From NCBI GenBank assembly GCA_049325275.1, contig JBMOLU010000008.1:282160-346159 (forward strand): a DNA stretch of 64,000 nt, given 5' to 3'. The notes below the pieces were generated by a model. That model saw only the letters and a program-made list of their open reading frames with translations, was not told the DNA's origin and did no database searches. The position numbers and the translations under genes are program-made. This document shows positions 1 through 8,433 of the stretch, in pieces. Origin of the DNA: CAIQJJ01 sp049325275 (GTDB lineage Bacteria; Chloroflexota; Anaerolineae; Anaerolineales; UBA4823). Each line of letters begins with the position of its first letter. Positions within the stretch are counted from its first letter, which is position 1.

Positions 1-997
1 TCGCAGGACCTACACGCTGTACGTCCCAGATCACCACCGGCACTTCGGCGTAGTAGGCCAGGCCGATATATTCGTTCATCAGGCTGACACCCGGCCCGGA
101 GGTCGAGGTCATTGCCCGCAAGCCGGCCCAACCGGCGCCAACCGCCATCCCGATGGCGGCCAGTTCATCTTCTGCCTGGAGCACGGCGCAGGTAAACTTG
201 CCCGTCTGAGGCTCTTTGCGTAGCATCGGTACGTACTCGATCATCATCTCGGCCAGGCTGGAAGCCGGCGTGATCGGGTACCAGGCGCAAAACTGCATGC
301 CGCCATAGAGCGAGCCAATGGCCGCTGCCGTGTTGCCATCCGCCATGATCAGGCCGTCCGTCTTGTCGAGCACTTCGACACGATAGGGGTCTTGCTTGGT
401 CAGGTTGGCCGCAGCCCATTCGTATGCCTTCGTCACAACACCGAAGTTCAAGTCGATCGCCTTTTGTTTGCCCTTGAAGTGAAAGCTGAGGGCGTCAGCG
501 ATCTTTTCCATATCGATGCCGAGAATATAACACACGACGCCCACGTAAACCATGTTGGCGATATAATCCCGCAAGTTCGAAGGCACTTCGGCCCCACGAG
601 AGAGCTGCCGAACCGGCATCGGATAGACGAACACATCCTGCCGGTCGATGCTCAATTTGATGCTGTCATCGTAGAAAAAGACGCCGCCCGAGGCCAACCC
701 CGCCAGGTCTTGGGCAAAGGAGGCCGGGTTCATTGCCACGACGATTTCTTGCACCTCACGCCGGGCGATAAAGCCATCCTTGCTGACACGGATGGTGTAC
801 CAGGTGGGCAGCCCCTGAATGTTCGAAGGAAAGATATTCTTCCCCGACACTGGAATCCCCATCTTGAACAAGGCACGCAGCAGCATCGTGTTGGACGTCT
901 GGCTGCCCGATCCATTGACGCTCGCCACCGTGATAGAAAAATCGTTCACCACAGCGCTTGTATCGGTGGCCGTAACAGACTTTTTTTCATCAGACAT
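1..997 (-). CDS. 2-oxoacid:acceptor oxidoreductase, alpha subunit with fused gamma domain (3' end outside window)
   Basis: About 332 codons are visible and the frame runs off the window edge. The N-terminal 195 or so residues match the gamma (KorC/PorG-like) domain, with the VNGSGSQTSN nucleotide-type motif near residue 27. The alpha domain follows from about residue 215, with YPITPASSL and TSGPGVSLM, the thiamine-pyrophosphate enzyme signatures of 2-oxoglutarate/2-oxoacid:ferredoxin oxidoreductases. These enzymes oxidatively decarboxylate 2-oxoacids to acyl-CoA and pass electrons to ferredoxin. The ATG at 997 has GGAG 8 nt upstream. A beta subunit would be expected just outside the window, on the low-coordinate side. 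Substrate specificity cannot be read from this fragment; 2-oxoglutarate or a branched-chain acid is possible. Confidence 0.9.
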   Translation of the reverse strand, partial: MSDEKKSVTATDTSAVVNDFSITVASVNGSGSQTSNTMLLRALFKMGIPVSGKNIFPSNIQGLPTWYTIRVSKDGFIARREVQEIVVAMNPASFAQDLAGLASGGVFFYDDSIKLSIDRQDVFVYPMPVRQLSRGAEVPSNLRDYIANMVYVGVVCYILGIDMEKIADALSFHFKGKQKAIDLNFGVVTKAYEWAAANLTKQDPYRVEVLDKTDGLIMADGNTAAAIGSLYGGMQFCAWYPITPASSLAEMMIEYVPMLRKEPQTGKFTCAVLQAEDELAAIGMAVGAGWAGLRAMTSTSGPGVSLMNEYIGLAYYAEVPVVIWDVQRVGPA

Positions 998-1055
998 ATT
1001 TTTTCTCCATGTGAAACATCGAGACGACGATTTGGGTTTCCAGCATAAAAACTGA

Positions 1056-1952
1056 CTACAACCCGGCCAGCACGCCGGGCAGTTCACGCAGGGAGTGCGC
1101 CAGGTGCGTGCCGTGCCAGGTAATCAACGCGCCATCGACGCAGAAAACACGGCCATCACGTACGGCGGGCGTATCGCCAAAAAGATCACGGAACTGGCCC
1201 AGGTGGCCTTCATCGTATGCAAAAGGCTCATCTGGCAGCAAGATCAGATCGGGTTGGGCAGCGACGACCTCGTCACGGGTCACGCGTGGGTAGCGTGTGT
1301 CGCGCCCTTGGGCCGGTTCTGCTTCTGCCAGGCCCAAATCCGCTTCCAGGGGGTAGCGGCGCAAGCGCTGGGTAAAGACATTCTGGCCGCCCATCAGGCG
1401 CAACAAGTCGTCCATGTACGTATCGCCGTTGAATGTGATCCACCAGGGCAGCGGGCCATCCAGCTTTTGCCACAGCGGGCAAAAGTAACGAAACGGTGCC
1501 ATCGACGATGCCGATTCTTCAGCCCAGTCGAGGGTAATTTCGAGCGTTTGCACACGCGCCGTGGCCGTGCGATCACGAAATAATTCGGCTATCTTGAAGA
1601 GCACATCCATTGCCTGGCGTACCGTGCGCGGCAAAGTGACCCATACCGGCACGCCCAGGGCTTCGAGCGCTTCGACATCGGCCAACCGGTTTTCTTCCTG
1701 GTCGGCCATTACCAGATCGGGCTGTAACGCAGCAATCTGATCGACGCGTGGATTTTTCGGGCCACCCACACGCGTCAGACTTTTCACCGCATCTGCCGGG
1801 CGCGTGCAGTAATCGGTCACGCCGACGAGCGCTGCGCCTAAGCCCAAATCGAACAGGCTCTCGGTGAGCGAAGGGACCAGCGACACGACGCGCTGCGGTG
1901 CCTCGGTGAAGTACAAGAGTTTTCTGTGACCGTTGCCGTTATTGTTGGACAT
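1056..1952 (-). CDS. Helical-backbone metal receptor (BtuF/FecB-like substrate-binding protein) without signal peptide
   Basis: This 298-residue protein has the type III periplasmic-binding-protein layout: RVVSLVPSLTESLFDLG near residue 20, then the ALQPDLVMADQEEN helix-strand pair, then AAQPDLILLPDEP near residue 228. Such folds bind cobalamin, haem or siderophores for ABC importers. No signal peptide or lipobox is visible, so as read it would be cytoplasmic, which is common for the orphan helical backbone metal receptors of this family. No permease or ATPase gene lies beside it. I chose the ATG at 1952, which has GGAG 9 nt upstream. An in-frame ATG at 1970 overlaps the stop of the preceding roadblock gene as ATGA and would add six residues. 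Confidence 0.75.
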   Translation of the reverse strand: MSNNNGNGHRKLLYFTEAPQRVVSLVPSLTESLFDLGLGAALVGVTDYCTRPADAVKSLTRVGGPKNPRVDQIAALQPDLVMADQEENRLADVEALEALGVPVWVTLPRTVRQAMDVLFKIAELFRDRTATARVQTLEITLDWAEESASSMAPFRYFCPLWQKLDGPLPWWITFNGDTYMDDLLRLMGGQNVFTQRLRRYPLEADLGLAEAEPAQGRDTRYPRVTRDEVVAAQPDLILLPDEPFAYDEGHLGQFRDLFGDTPAVRDGRVFCVDGALITWHGTHLAHSLRELPGVLAGL

Positions 1953-1966
1953 CCTCTCTCTCTCCA

Positions 1967-2374
1967 TCATCGCAGTTTCCAGGCCGGAGAAAGCGCAATG
2001 CCAAGCTCCAGGCAGAAGGGTGGCAAACAACGCTCCAGGGCAGCAAACAGGGCATCCAGGGAAACGTCCGGGCGAACGTTCATCGCCAACCCGTATTCCC
2101 CATCCAGCATAAACACCAGATGCAAACCAAATTCGCCGGCCTGCAAGGCATAACGCAACTTACCCAGCTTCAACTCCTTGACGATACGCTCGCCCAAAGA
2201 CAGTGTTGCAGCGGACATCGCCGAGAGGCGATCTTCATCGAACGACGCCGGCCAACAGCCACGCACCAGACCATCGGCAGTCAACAGCGCCAGCAAACGA
2301 ACGTCGCATAAATCCGCCGCCAAACGAGCCAGGCTGGCCTCAAACGCCGCGTTACGTTTCGCGAAGCCAAACAC
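1967..2374 (-). CDS. Roadblock/LC7-domain (MglB-like) small protein
   Basis: A 135-residue single-domain protein. The central pattern (LLALLTADGLVRGCW, a polar loop, then LGKLRYALQAGEFGLHLVFMLDGEYGLAMNV) resembles roadblock/LC7 proteins, which dimerise and regulate Ras-like MglA GTPases. No MglA-type GTPase is encoded in this window. The GTG at 2374 is 2 nt after the amidohydrolase stop and has GGAAGG 6 nt upstream, so the two are translationally linked. The stop lies just before the metal-receptor gene, making a three-gene run. The assignment rests on fold-like pattern only. Confidence 0.55.
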   Translation of the reverse strand: MFGFAKRNAAFEASLARLAADLCDVRLLALLTADGLVRGCWPASFDEDRLSAMSAATLSLGERIVKELKLGKLRYALQAGEFGLHLVFMLDGEYGLAMNVRPDVSLDALFAALERCLPPFCLELGIALSPAWKLR

Positions 2375-2376
2375 GC

Positions 2377-3561
2377 TCAGCCTTCCAGCATGTTTACGAT
2401 CGCACCGGCCATCAAAGCCGCTGCCTGCGGCAAAACGCCTTCGTCGAAGTCGAAGCGGGGATGATGGTGAGCGGCGTTCAACCCTTTGTCGGCATTCGCC
2501 GAACCCACGAAGAAGAAACAACCCGGAACCTCCTGTAAGAAGAAGGCCATGTCTTCCGAGCCCATCGTGGCAAAGCGAGTCTCGACCTGGAAATCGGGCA
2601 GCATCTGCCCTGCTGCGGTGCGCACGTACGCCGCCGCCTGCGGGTGGTTGAACACTGCCGGGGTAAGTGCTTCCATGTCGAGCGCCACCTGGCACTCGCA
2701 AGCATCTGCAACCGCGTGCACGACCTGCCGGAAACGTTCCAATACCCGCCGGCGGACGCCCGTTTCGAAGGTGCGGATCGTGCCGCTCATCTCGACAACA
2801 GGCGGGATCACGTTGAAAGCCTCTCCGCCGTGAATGGTGGCAACCGTGATCACGGCCGTATCCAGCGGGGATACATTGCGAGAAACGATGCCCTGCAGCG
2901 CCGTGACGATCTGCGCCGCAGCCAGCACGGGATCGATCGCCTGATGCGGTGCTGCGCCGTGCCCACCTTTACCGGTGACACGCAACCTGAAAATCTCGGC
3001 TGCCGCCATCACCGGGCCACCGGCAATGCCGAGCCATCCAACCGGCTTGTCATTCCACAGGTGCAGACCGACGGCCAGGTCGGGACGGGGATTTTCGAGC
3101 ACACCATCAGCGATCATGCAGGGCGCGCCGCCCATGCCTTCCTCCGCCGGCTGAAAGACGAATTTGACCGTGCCGGACCACGCTTCGCGCGTATCGACGA
3201 GCATACGGGCCACGGTCAGCCCAATGGCCGTATGCCCATCGTGGCCGCAGGCGTGCATCACACCCAGATTTTGCGAGGCATACTCAGCGCCGGTTTCCTC
3301 GGCGATGGGCAGCGCATCCATGTCGAAACGGGCCATCACCGTACGGCCCTGGCCGCCGGGTTTCTCACCCGCCAACAGGGCCACCACGCCGGTTTTGCCG
3401 ATGCCGGTAGCGACTTCCAGGCCCAGGGTTTTCAGCTCGCGTGCCACAACAGCAGCCGTACGCACTTCCTGGAAACCCAGTTCGGGGTGCGCGTGAAAAT
3501 CGCGGCGCAGGGAACGGGTGAACTCAAATAATTCGGTAGCAGGGGTGAGAAAATCGGGCAT
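2377..3561 (-). CDS. M20 family amidohydrolase (aminoacylase / IAA-amino-acid hydrolase type)
   Basis: This 394-residue metallopeptidase-fold hydrolase has the M20D signatures: RRDFHAHPELGFQE near residue 20, MHACGHDGHTA near residue 103, and QPAEEGMGGAPCMI near residue 138. These supply the Cys/His/Glu ligands of the metal site. The family hydrolyses N-acyl amino acids such as hippurate or auxin conjugates. The start at 3561 begins MPDFLTP, as homologues do; a TTG at 3591 would extend it. No clear Shine-Dalgarno is seen. It is followed 2 nt later by the roadblock gene. Cytoplasmic; exact substrate unknown. Confidence 0.9.
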   Translation of the reverse strand: MPDFLTPATELFEFTRSLRRDFHAHPELGFQEVRTAAVVARELKTLGLEVATGIGKTGVVALLAGEKPGGQGRTVMARFDMDALPIAEETGAEYASQNLGVMHACGHDGHTAIGLTVARMLVDTREAWSGTVKFVFQPAEEGMGGAPCMIADGVLENPRPDLAVGLHLWNDKPVGWLGIAGGPVMAAAEIFRLRVTGKGGHGAAPHQAIDPVLAAAQIVTALQGIVSRNVSPLDTAVITVATIHGGEAFNVIPPVVEMSGTIRTFETGVRRRVLERFRQVVHAVADACECQVALDMEALTPAVFNHPQAAAYVRTAAGQMLPDFQVETRFATMGSEDMAFFLQEVPGCFFFVGSANADKGLNAAHHHPRFDFDEGVLPQAAALMAGAIVNMLEG

Positions 3562-3603
3562 GGGATGGAAGGAAAGTATAAGGAGGGTCAAAGGGCACGA
3601 GCA

Positions 3604-4194
3604 TCACTCGCTCCCGATACCGGCTGTCATCATTTCTTGCGCCTGGCGCACGATCTCGGCAATCTGGCCCAGGTGGGCGCTATCGTGGCGCAAGCCCATG
3701 ATAAAGCGCGCCTTGGCATTGACGGGCATGGCACCGGGCCAGGGTTCGTACGTCAGCGCCAGATCAGGCTCGTCGGGCCACAAATCCAAGCTGGACAGGC
3801 GGATGCGGCGGCTCTCTTCGAGGCGTTGGCGACACTGGGCGATCGTCGTGATACTTTCCCAGGGGACTTCGTAGCGTGAACGGCCGTGGTGCTCGACGCC
3901 GCGCGCCATCTCGGCGGCCAAAAAAGCCGCCTCCTCGGAAGACGCTGTGGTATGGACGATAACATGCGCCAGCGTCCAACCCACATACACCTGCTCGATG
4001 GAAGCGGCGTACTGGTCGTGAGCCTGGGGATCGTTTGGCTGGAAAACCACATCGGCATCGGTACAGGGAACGATTAGCCCCAACATGCGATCGATCATAT
4101 CGTTGGTATGGTAACGCAAGTCGGCCAGGCTCAGGCCGGCAGCCAGGTCGTTCATCGTGGCTTTCTTTTCACGAACCAGTGTGAAATCAAGCAT
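3604..4194 (-). CDS. DinB-family protein
   Basis: A 196-residue protein with the four-helix DinB/YfiT layout. Histidines that would form the metal site are visible in the AHVIVHTT segment and in the C-terminal RHDSAHLGQI segment (HxxxH). DinB-like proteins are often metal-dependent thiol (bacillithiol/mycothiol-type) transferases, but many members have no known activity. The ATG at 4194 is preceded by GAGGAAAT and follows the PIG-L stop by 17 nt, so the two genes are probably cotranscribed. That pairing hints at thiol-cofactor chemistry, because a PIG-L deacetylase makes bacillithiol or mycothiol; this link is inference. Confidence 0.8.
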   Translation of the reverse strand: MLDFTLVREKKATMNDLAAGLSLADLRYHTNDMIDRMLGLIVPCTDADVVFQPNDPQAHDQYAASIEQVYVGWTLAHVIVHTTASSEEAAFLAAEMARGVEHHGRSRYEVPWESITTIAQCRQRLEESRRIRLSSLDLWPDEPDLALTYEPWPGAMPVNAKARFIMGLRHDSAHLGQIAEIVRQAQEMMTAGIGSE

Positions 4195-4211
4195 ATTTCC
4201 TCGCGTGACGA

Positions 4212-4934
4212 TCAACCAAACAGAATCCGGCGAAACTTTTCTTCATAACGCGGCGCATCGATGGTGCTTTCAGGCGTGTGGCGAGAACGCATCCGCTCGG
4301 TAAAGCGTTCACGATCGCCAATTTGGGAAACGTGTTCGTAAAGGGCGCGAATTTTCGTTTCCCAAAAGGGAGTCACGTCGAGCGTGATGGTAGGCTGCGA
4401 GGTGAGGGTTACCCATACTTCGCGCGGGCCATGCGGCTCAAGACCCTCGTCGAAGAGCAAATCTTCAAAGAAAAGGTGATTGCCCGCGGCCGGAAAAACC
4501 GCGTCGAGTACGGCCTGGCCCGCATAGCGGTGATCGGGGTGATTGAGGTAGCTATCGCCGACAAAAAGGTTGGTCGGGTCTGACGTAACTACAATATCGG
4601 GGCGCGCCCGGCGGATGGCACGCACGATGTCGCGGCGCAACACGAGGTCGGGCACGATGTAACCATCGGCATAACTCAAAAATTCCACCTTTTCGACGCC
4701 CAAAATCGCCGCGGCCTGCGATTGTTCCACCTGGCGAATGGCACACAAATCCGGTGGGGCAGCGTGGCGATCCTTGACACCTTTGTCGCCACAGGTGAGC
4801 AAACAGTAAGAAATGTGATGCCCGTCGGCGGCCCAGCGCGCCAGTGTGGCGCCACAAAAAAACTCGGGGTCGTCTGGATGGGCAAGAATAACCAAAATGT
4901 TTTGGGGGTTCGCCCAGTTTTCGGGGATCATCAT
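4212..4934 (-). CDS. PIG-L/LmbE family N-acetylglucosamine deacetylase-like protein
   Basis: This 240-residue protein carries the zinc-binding AHPDDPEFFCGAT motif at about residues 18-30, LTCGDKG near residue 47, and a later HPDHR motif supplying the third ligand. The family removes acetyl groups from GlcNAc-type substrates (BshB, MshB, LmbE). The start overlaps the stop of the upstream PSP1 gene as TAATG (4932-4936), so translation is coupled. The DinB gene follows directly. No bshA/bshC or mshA/mshC genes are in view, so the substrate is open. Confidence 0.88.
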   Translation of the reverse strand: MMIPENWANPQNILVILAHPDDPEFFCGATLARWAADGHHISYCLLTCGDKGVKDRHAAPPDLCAIRQVEQSQAAAILGVEKVEFLSYADGYIVPDLVLRRDIVRAIRRARPDIVVTSDPTNLFVGDSYLNHPDHRYAGQAVLDAVFPAAGNHLFFEDLLFDEGLEPHGPREVWVTLTSQPTITLDVTPFWETKIRALYEHVSQIGDRERFTERMRSRHTPESTIDAPRYEEKFRRILFG

Positions 4935-6223
4935 TAGCTGGCTTTTTCCTTTGGTGGGCGTTGTTGCTGCGGTGGCGGTTTCTGCCCCTGGCGAGGCGGT
5001 CGCTGCTTCTGGCGCGGGGGTCGCTGCTCTGACTGCGGAGGCTTTTGCTGCTGCTGCGCTTTCGGAGACGGCATCTTTCTCTGCTCGGCAGGTTGCTGTT
5101 GTGCCTGGCCACCGGCAGACGCCGCACCCTGCTTAGGGCGAGGGCGCCCCTTGTTGCGCCGTGCGGAGCGGCGGGGTTGTGGCGGCCCAGCGGGCGCGGA
5201 AGTGGACCTATCCCCTTGCACGCTTTTCTCTTTCTGCGGTTGCGGAGCCGCCGGTCGCTGTCCCAACGTTTCGGGGCGGAAGTGGACCGCTTCGCCGGTG
5301 TAACCCAGTTCCTCTTCCGTCAGCTCCGCAGGCTGCTTGCGGCATTCGCAGTTACCATCCGGATGCCTGCCACAGCCTTCTTCGGCTTTCCGGCGCAAGG
5401 CAGAAAGTTCATCCCACGGCTCGATCTCTTCACGCCGGTAGGTCTGGCGCACGCCGTTTTCCAACTCGACGAACACCGAATCTTGCATGGGAATCACATC
5501 CAGCACACGGGCTTCACCCTTTGGCGTCATAACGCGCTTGTTACGCTTGGGCAGATGTTTACGCGCCTCGACATACTGCTCGTATTCATACACCAGGCAG
5601 CAACGCAAACGCCCACACATGCCCGTAATTTCCGTTGGGGTGAGCGAAATCCCCTGCTCTTTCGCCATTTTGATGGATACCGGACTGAAATCGGTAAGAA
5701 ACATCGAACAGCATCGATTGGCCAGGCCGCATGCGCCCATTCCACCGATCAGTTTTGCGACATCGCGCGGTCCGATCTGGTGCAAATCCAACTGGATGTG
5801 TGGGTAGATACGCAGCAAGGCACGCCGCAGCGGCGTGAAGTCAATCTTGACCCCTTCTTCCGTACTGTACAGAAAGGAGAGCCGGCTGCCATCAAAGCTG
5901 TACTCTGCGGCGAAGAATTTGATCCCTACCAGATTAAGCTCTTTGGCTTTTTCGCGGCAGTTGACGAGCGCCTCGGCCTCCCGGCGTTGCCAGATCTGGC
6001 GCTGGACCAAATCTTGCGGGGTAGCCTTACGTTGGACGGGCTTCCAGGCGCCATCGGGCGGAGGCTGCGGATCGTCTACGAAATGAACCACCTCACCCAA
6101 CTGGCGGCCACGGCTGGTTTCGACAACGACAAAGTCCCCTGGTTGGATATCGGTGACCGAAGAAGCGTCAAAGTGATAGAGCTTTCCGACACGTTGAAAA
6201 CGAATACCAATGATATTTTGCAT
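4934..6223 (-). CDS. PSP1-domain protein (YaaT family) with long basic low-complexity tail
   Basis: This 429-residue protein begins MQNIIGIRFQRVGKLYHFD, the standard start of PSP1/YaaT proteins. The cysteine-rich core (about residues 160-215, with CGLANRCCS and MCGRLRCCLVYE) is characteristic. In Bacillus, YaaT works in the RicAFT (Y) complex with Fe-S clusters and affects RNase Y and phosphorelay signalling. Residues 305 to 429 form a disordered tail very rich in Gln, Pro, Lys and Arg, absent from the short family members. An upstream in-frame TTG at 6298 overlaps the Mrp stop but adds atypical sequence, so I chose the ATG at 6223. Confidence 0.85.
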   Translation of the reverse strand: MQNIIGIRFQRVGKLYHFDASSVTDIQPGDFVVVETSRGRQLGEVVHFVDDPQPPPDGAWKPVQRKATPQDLVQRQIWQRREAEALVNCREKAKELNLVGIKFFAAEYSFDGSRLSFLYSTEEGVKIDFTPLRRALLRIYPHIQLDLHQIGPRDVAKLIGGMGACGLANRCCSMFLTDFSPVSIKMAKEQGISLTPTEITGMCGRLRCCLVYEYEQYVEARKHLPKRNKRVMTPKGEARVLDVIPMQDSVFVELENGVRQTYRREEIEPWDELSALRRKAEEGCGRHPDGNCECRKQPAELTEEELGYTGEAVHFRPETLGQRPAAPQPQKEKSVQGDRSTSAPAGPPQPRRSARRNKGRPRPKQGAASAGGQAQQQPAEQRKMPSPKAQQQQKPPQSEQRPPRQKQRPPRQGQKPPPQQQRPPKEKAS

Positions 6224-6294
6224 AGGAAAAGGTTCAAGGGTTGAAGCTTTAAACCGGCAGGTTCCGTCACCCGGTCCCTGCAAGCACTCGATCC

Positions 6295-7377
6295 TCAACC
6301 GATCATTTGAATGGGGATCACGCCCGGCTTCTGCAAGGCCGCCACACTGACTCGGGCGGCCACGTCTTCCGCCACAGCCTTGAGGGCTTTGGCAACCGGC
6401 GATTCGGGATTGGAAATGGTGACGGGCTGGCCGGTATCGCCGCTGATACGCACCTGCGGGTCCATCGGAATGGCGCCAATAAAAGGCACGCCTGTTTCTT
6501 CGGCCATCAGCTTGCCGCCGCCGCTGCCGAAAACGTCCATGCGCGTACCGTCCGGCAGTTCGAGATAGCTCATGTTTTCAACCACCCCTAGCACAGGCAC
6601 GTTAAGCTGGTTGAACATGTACAGTGAACGGATGGCATCTTCACGTGAAACGACCTGCGGCAGGGTCACGATCACGCTACCGCTCAAGGGCAACGACTGC
6701 GCCAGGCTGAGAGCGGCGTCGCCCGTTCCGGGCGGCAAGTCGACGATCAGGTAGTCGAGTTCGCCCCAGGCCACATCGGAAAGGAACTGGCGAATGGCCG
6801 AGTGCAGCATCGGCCCACGCCAGATCAGGGGTTGATCGGGCTTGACCAGGAAGCCGATCGACATCATCTTGACGCCGTAGGCTTCGGCCGGGATCAAGCG
6901 TTCGTTCTTCATCGGTGGGAGTTGGTCGACGCCCATCATCGTGGGAATATTCGGCCCATAGATATCGGCGTCCAGCAAGCCCACGCGGGCGCCGCTCTGC
7001 GCCAGCATGACGGCGACGTTCACCGAAACGGTGCTCTTCCCCACGCCACCCTTGCCGCTGGCAATAGCGATGGCGTTGCGAATGGGCAGTTCCATCAAGC
7101 CGCGCGAGCGGCCATCTGCAGGGACATTGGCATCGAACCTGACTTCAACATCTTCCACACCAGGAACGGCGGCAACCGCCGCGCGGGCTTCGTTTTGAAT
7201 CTGGTTGCGCAGCGGGCAAGCCGGTGTGGTAAGGACAACGGTAAAGGTAACTTTGCTGCCTTCGATCTGCACATCGCGGATCATATTGAGGCTCACGAGG
7301 TCTTTGTGCAACTCGGGATCGTTGACTTTTCGCAACGCAGCGAGGATGAGTTCGGGAGTAAGGGGAGAATTAGCCAT
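6295..7377 (-). CDS. Mrp/NBP35-type Fe-S cluster carrier ATPase
   Basis: This 360-residue protein has an N-terminal MIP18/DUF59 domain (about residues 8-80) and a P-loop ATPase domain with the deviant Walker A motif GKGGVGKST near residue 110, then DADIYGPN. Family members (ApbC, Mrp, Ind1) assemble or transfer Fe-S clusters; Ind1 serves complex I. Its position next to the nuo genes fits a role in loading NuoI/NuoB clusters, though that is inference. The eukaryotic-type CxxC bridging cysteines are not evident near the C-terminus. It reads into the PSP1 gene with a short gap. Confidence 0.93.
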   Translation of the reverse strand: MANSPLTPELILAALRKVNDPELHKDLVSLNMIRDVQIEGSKVTFTVVLTTPACPLRNQIQNEARAAVAAVPGVEDVEVRFDANVPADGRSRGLMELPIRNAIAIASGKGGVGKSTVSVNVAVMLAQSGARVGLLDADIYGPNIPTMMGVDQLPPMKNERLIPAEAYGVKMMSIGFLVKPDQPLIWRGPMLHSAIRQFLSDVAWGELDYLIVDLPPGTGDAALSLAQSLPLSGSVIVTLPQVVSREDAIRSLYMFNQLNVPVLGVVENMSYLELPDGTRMDVFGSGGGKLMAEETGVPFIGAIPMDPQVRISGDTGQPVTISNPESPVAKALKAVAEDVAARVSVAALQKPGVIPIQMIG

Positions 7378-7449
7378 GAGAAAGTTTATTTATTGGATGA
7401 AAAAATCGGACCTTGTTTAATCACTTGTCAATTGCCTTGCAACCACTTT

Positions 7450-7770
7450 TCAATCGCCTTTCAGAGAACGAGCCACCTCACGTTGCGCCTCAGCGTACTG
7501 GCGGGCGAGTTCATCGTCCGTTCCACGCAAACGCCTGATGGTTTGCAGCGAACACTGCGTGCAGCCCTGCATGGCGCGGTACGAATCGGCCTGGCAGGTA
7601 ACGCAGCCATGCAAGCGCACCATCAGCAAAACGAATGCCAACCGCTCTGGTGACGTAGGCGATTTGCCATCGACCGAATCGACCAGTTTCTGCCAGGCAG
7701 GCCCACGCAAATCGCGCAACTGCGGGATCAGGCGAGGCGGGAAAAGCAGTTCGGTATCTGGGTTATACAT
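7450..7770 (-). CDS. Small CxxC-containing protein of unknown function
   Basis: A 106-residue protein between nuoI and the Mrp gene on the same strand. Two Cys pairs are visible, CVTC near residue 56 and CTQC near residue 71, which could bind zinc or a cluster. The rest is helical and charged. I do not recognise a family. Gene order suggests an accessory of the Fe-S / complex I group. The ATG at 7770 has only weak upstream purines. Confidence 0.6.
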   Translation of the reverse strand: MYNPDTELLFPPRLIPQLRDLRGPAWQKLVDSVDGKSPTSPERLAFVLLMVRLHGCVTCQADSYRAMQGCTQCSLQTIRRLRGTDDELARQYAEAQREVARSLKGD

Positions 7771-7785
7771 GATTCCATCTCAAGT

Positions 7786-7806
7786 GTCACGTATCACGTG
7801 TCACGT
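7786..7806. repeat. Three perfect tandem 7-mers (RTCACGT)
   Basis: GTCACGT, ATCACGT and GTCACGT follow each other without spacing at the nuoI stop, in the 30-nt gap before the CxxC gene. The last copy overlaps the nuoI stop region. Confidence 0.6.
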
Positions 7807-8421
7807 TTTTGCCTGCGCTTTTGCAGCTGCGGCAGCCGCTTTTGCCGCGGCTGCTTCGGCGCGCGCCTTCTCTTCACGCTCGTAATTATTCGGGCGGATT
7901 TCGGCGTAATAGCGAACCGGCCTGGAAAGGCGGGCCTTATCATAAATGTTATTCTTGCGATCGTACGTTGCCAGTTCGTACTCGTGATCCATTTTGATCG
8001 CATCGAACGGGCAGTACTCGGCGCACAGGCCGCAATTCATGCAAATATCCACGTCGATGTAGAACTCGGCCGGTTCGGGAATCGGCTTACCCGTTTCCGG
8101 GTCGTTCGTGCGCTCGATCCAGATGCACTGCGGCGGGCAAACCTTGGCGCAGATGCCGCACGACGTACAGCGGTCCTTCCGCTCGCCGCCGGGGCCTTCT
8201 TCGTAAAGCAAGAAGGGAATGAAGCGAAACTCTTCAGGAACCGGCAGCTTTTCTTCGGGATACTGCACGGTAAAAATGCCGCGGGCGTCCTTGCTGCTGC
8301 GATGGGCAATCCCTTCGGGCGTCTTGTAGCGCTGACGGCCGAGCTTGAAATCGTCGAGGTAAGTCTCCACGAAATGCCGGAAAGCAACGGCCAATCCTTT
8401 GATCACACCAAGTCCTTGCAT
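7801..8421 (-). CDS. nuoI: NADH-quinone oxidoreductase subunit I
   Basis: This 206-residue ferredoxin-like subunit has two 4Fe-4S motifs: CTSCGICAKVCP (about residues 84-95) and CMNCGLCAEYCP (about residues 127-138). They carry clusters N6a and N6b between the peripheral arm and NuoB. The C-terminus is an Ala/Lys-rich tail with no evident cluster role. The ATG at 8421 has GGAGG 7 nt upstream and lies 12 nt after nuoCD, so it is in the same operon. The other nuo subunits (A, E-H, J-N) are not here, so the complex is encoded at split loci. Confidence 0.95.
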   Translation of the reverse strand: MQGLGVIKGLAVAFRHFVETYLDDFKLGRQRYKTPEGIAHRSSKDARGIFTVQYPEEKLPVPEEFRFIPFLLYEEGPGGERKDRCTSCGICAKVCPPQCIWIERTNDPETGKPIPEPAEFYIDVDICMNCGLCAEYCPFDAIKMDHEYELATYDRKNNIYDKARLSRPVRYYAEIRPNNYEREEKARAEAAAAKAAAAAAKAQAKT

Positions 8422-8433
8422 TGCTGTGCCTCC

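Noticed and set aside
5045..6244. 399-codon plus-strand frame opposite the PSP1 gene
   Set aside because: Antisense shadow produced by the biased codons of the PSP1 gene and its low-complexity tail.
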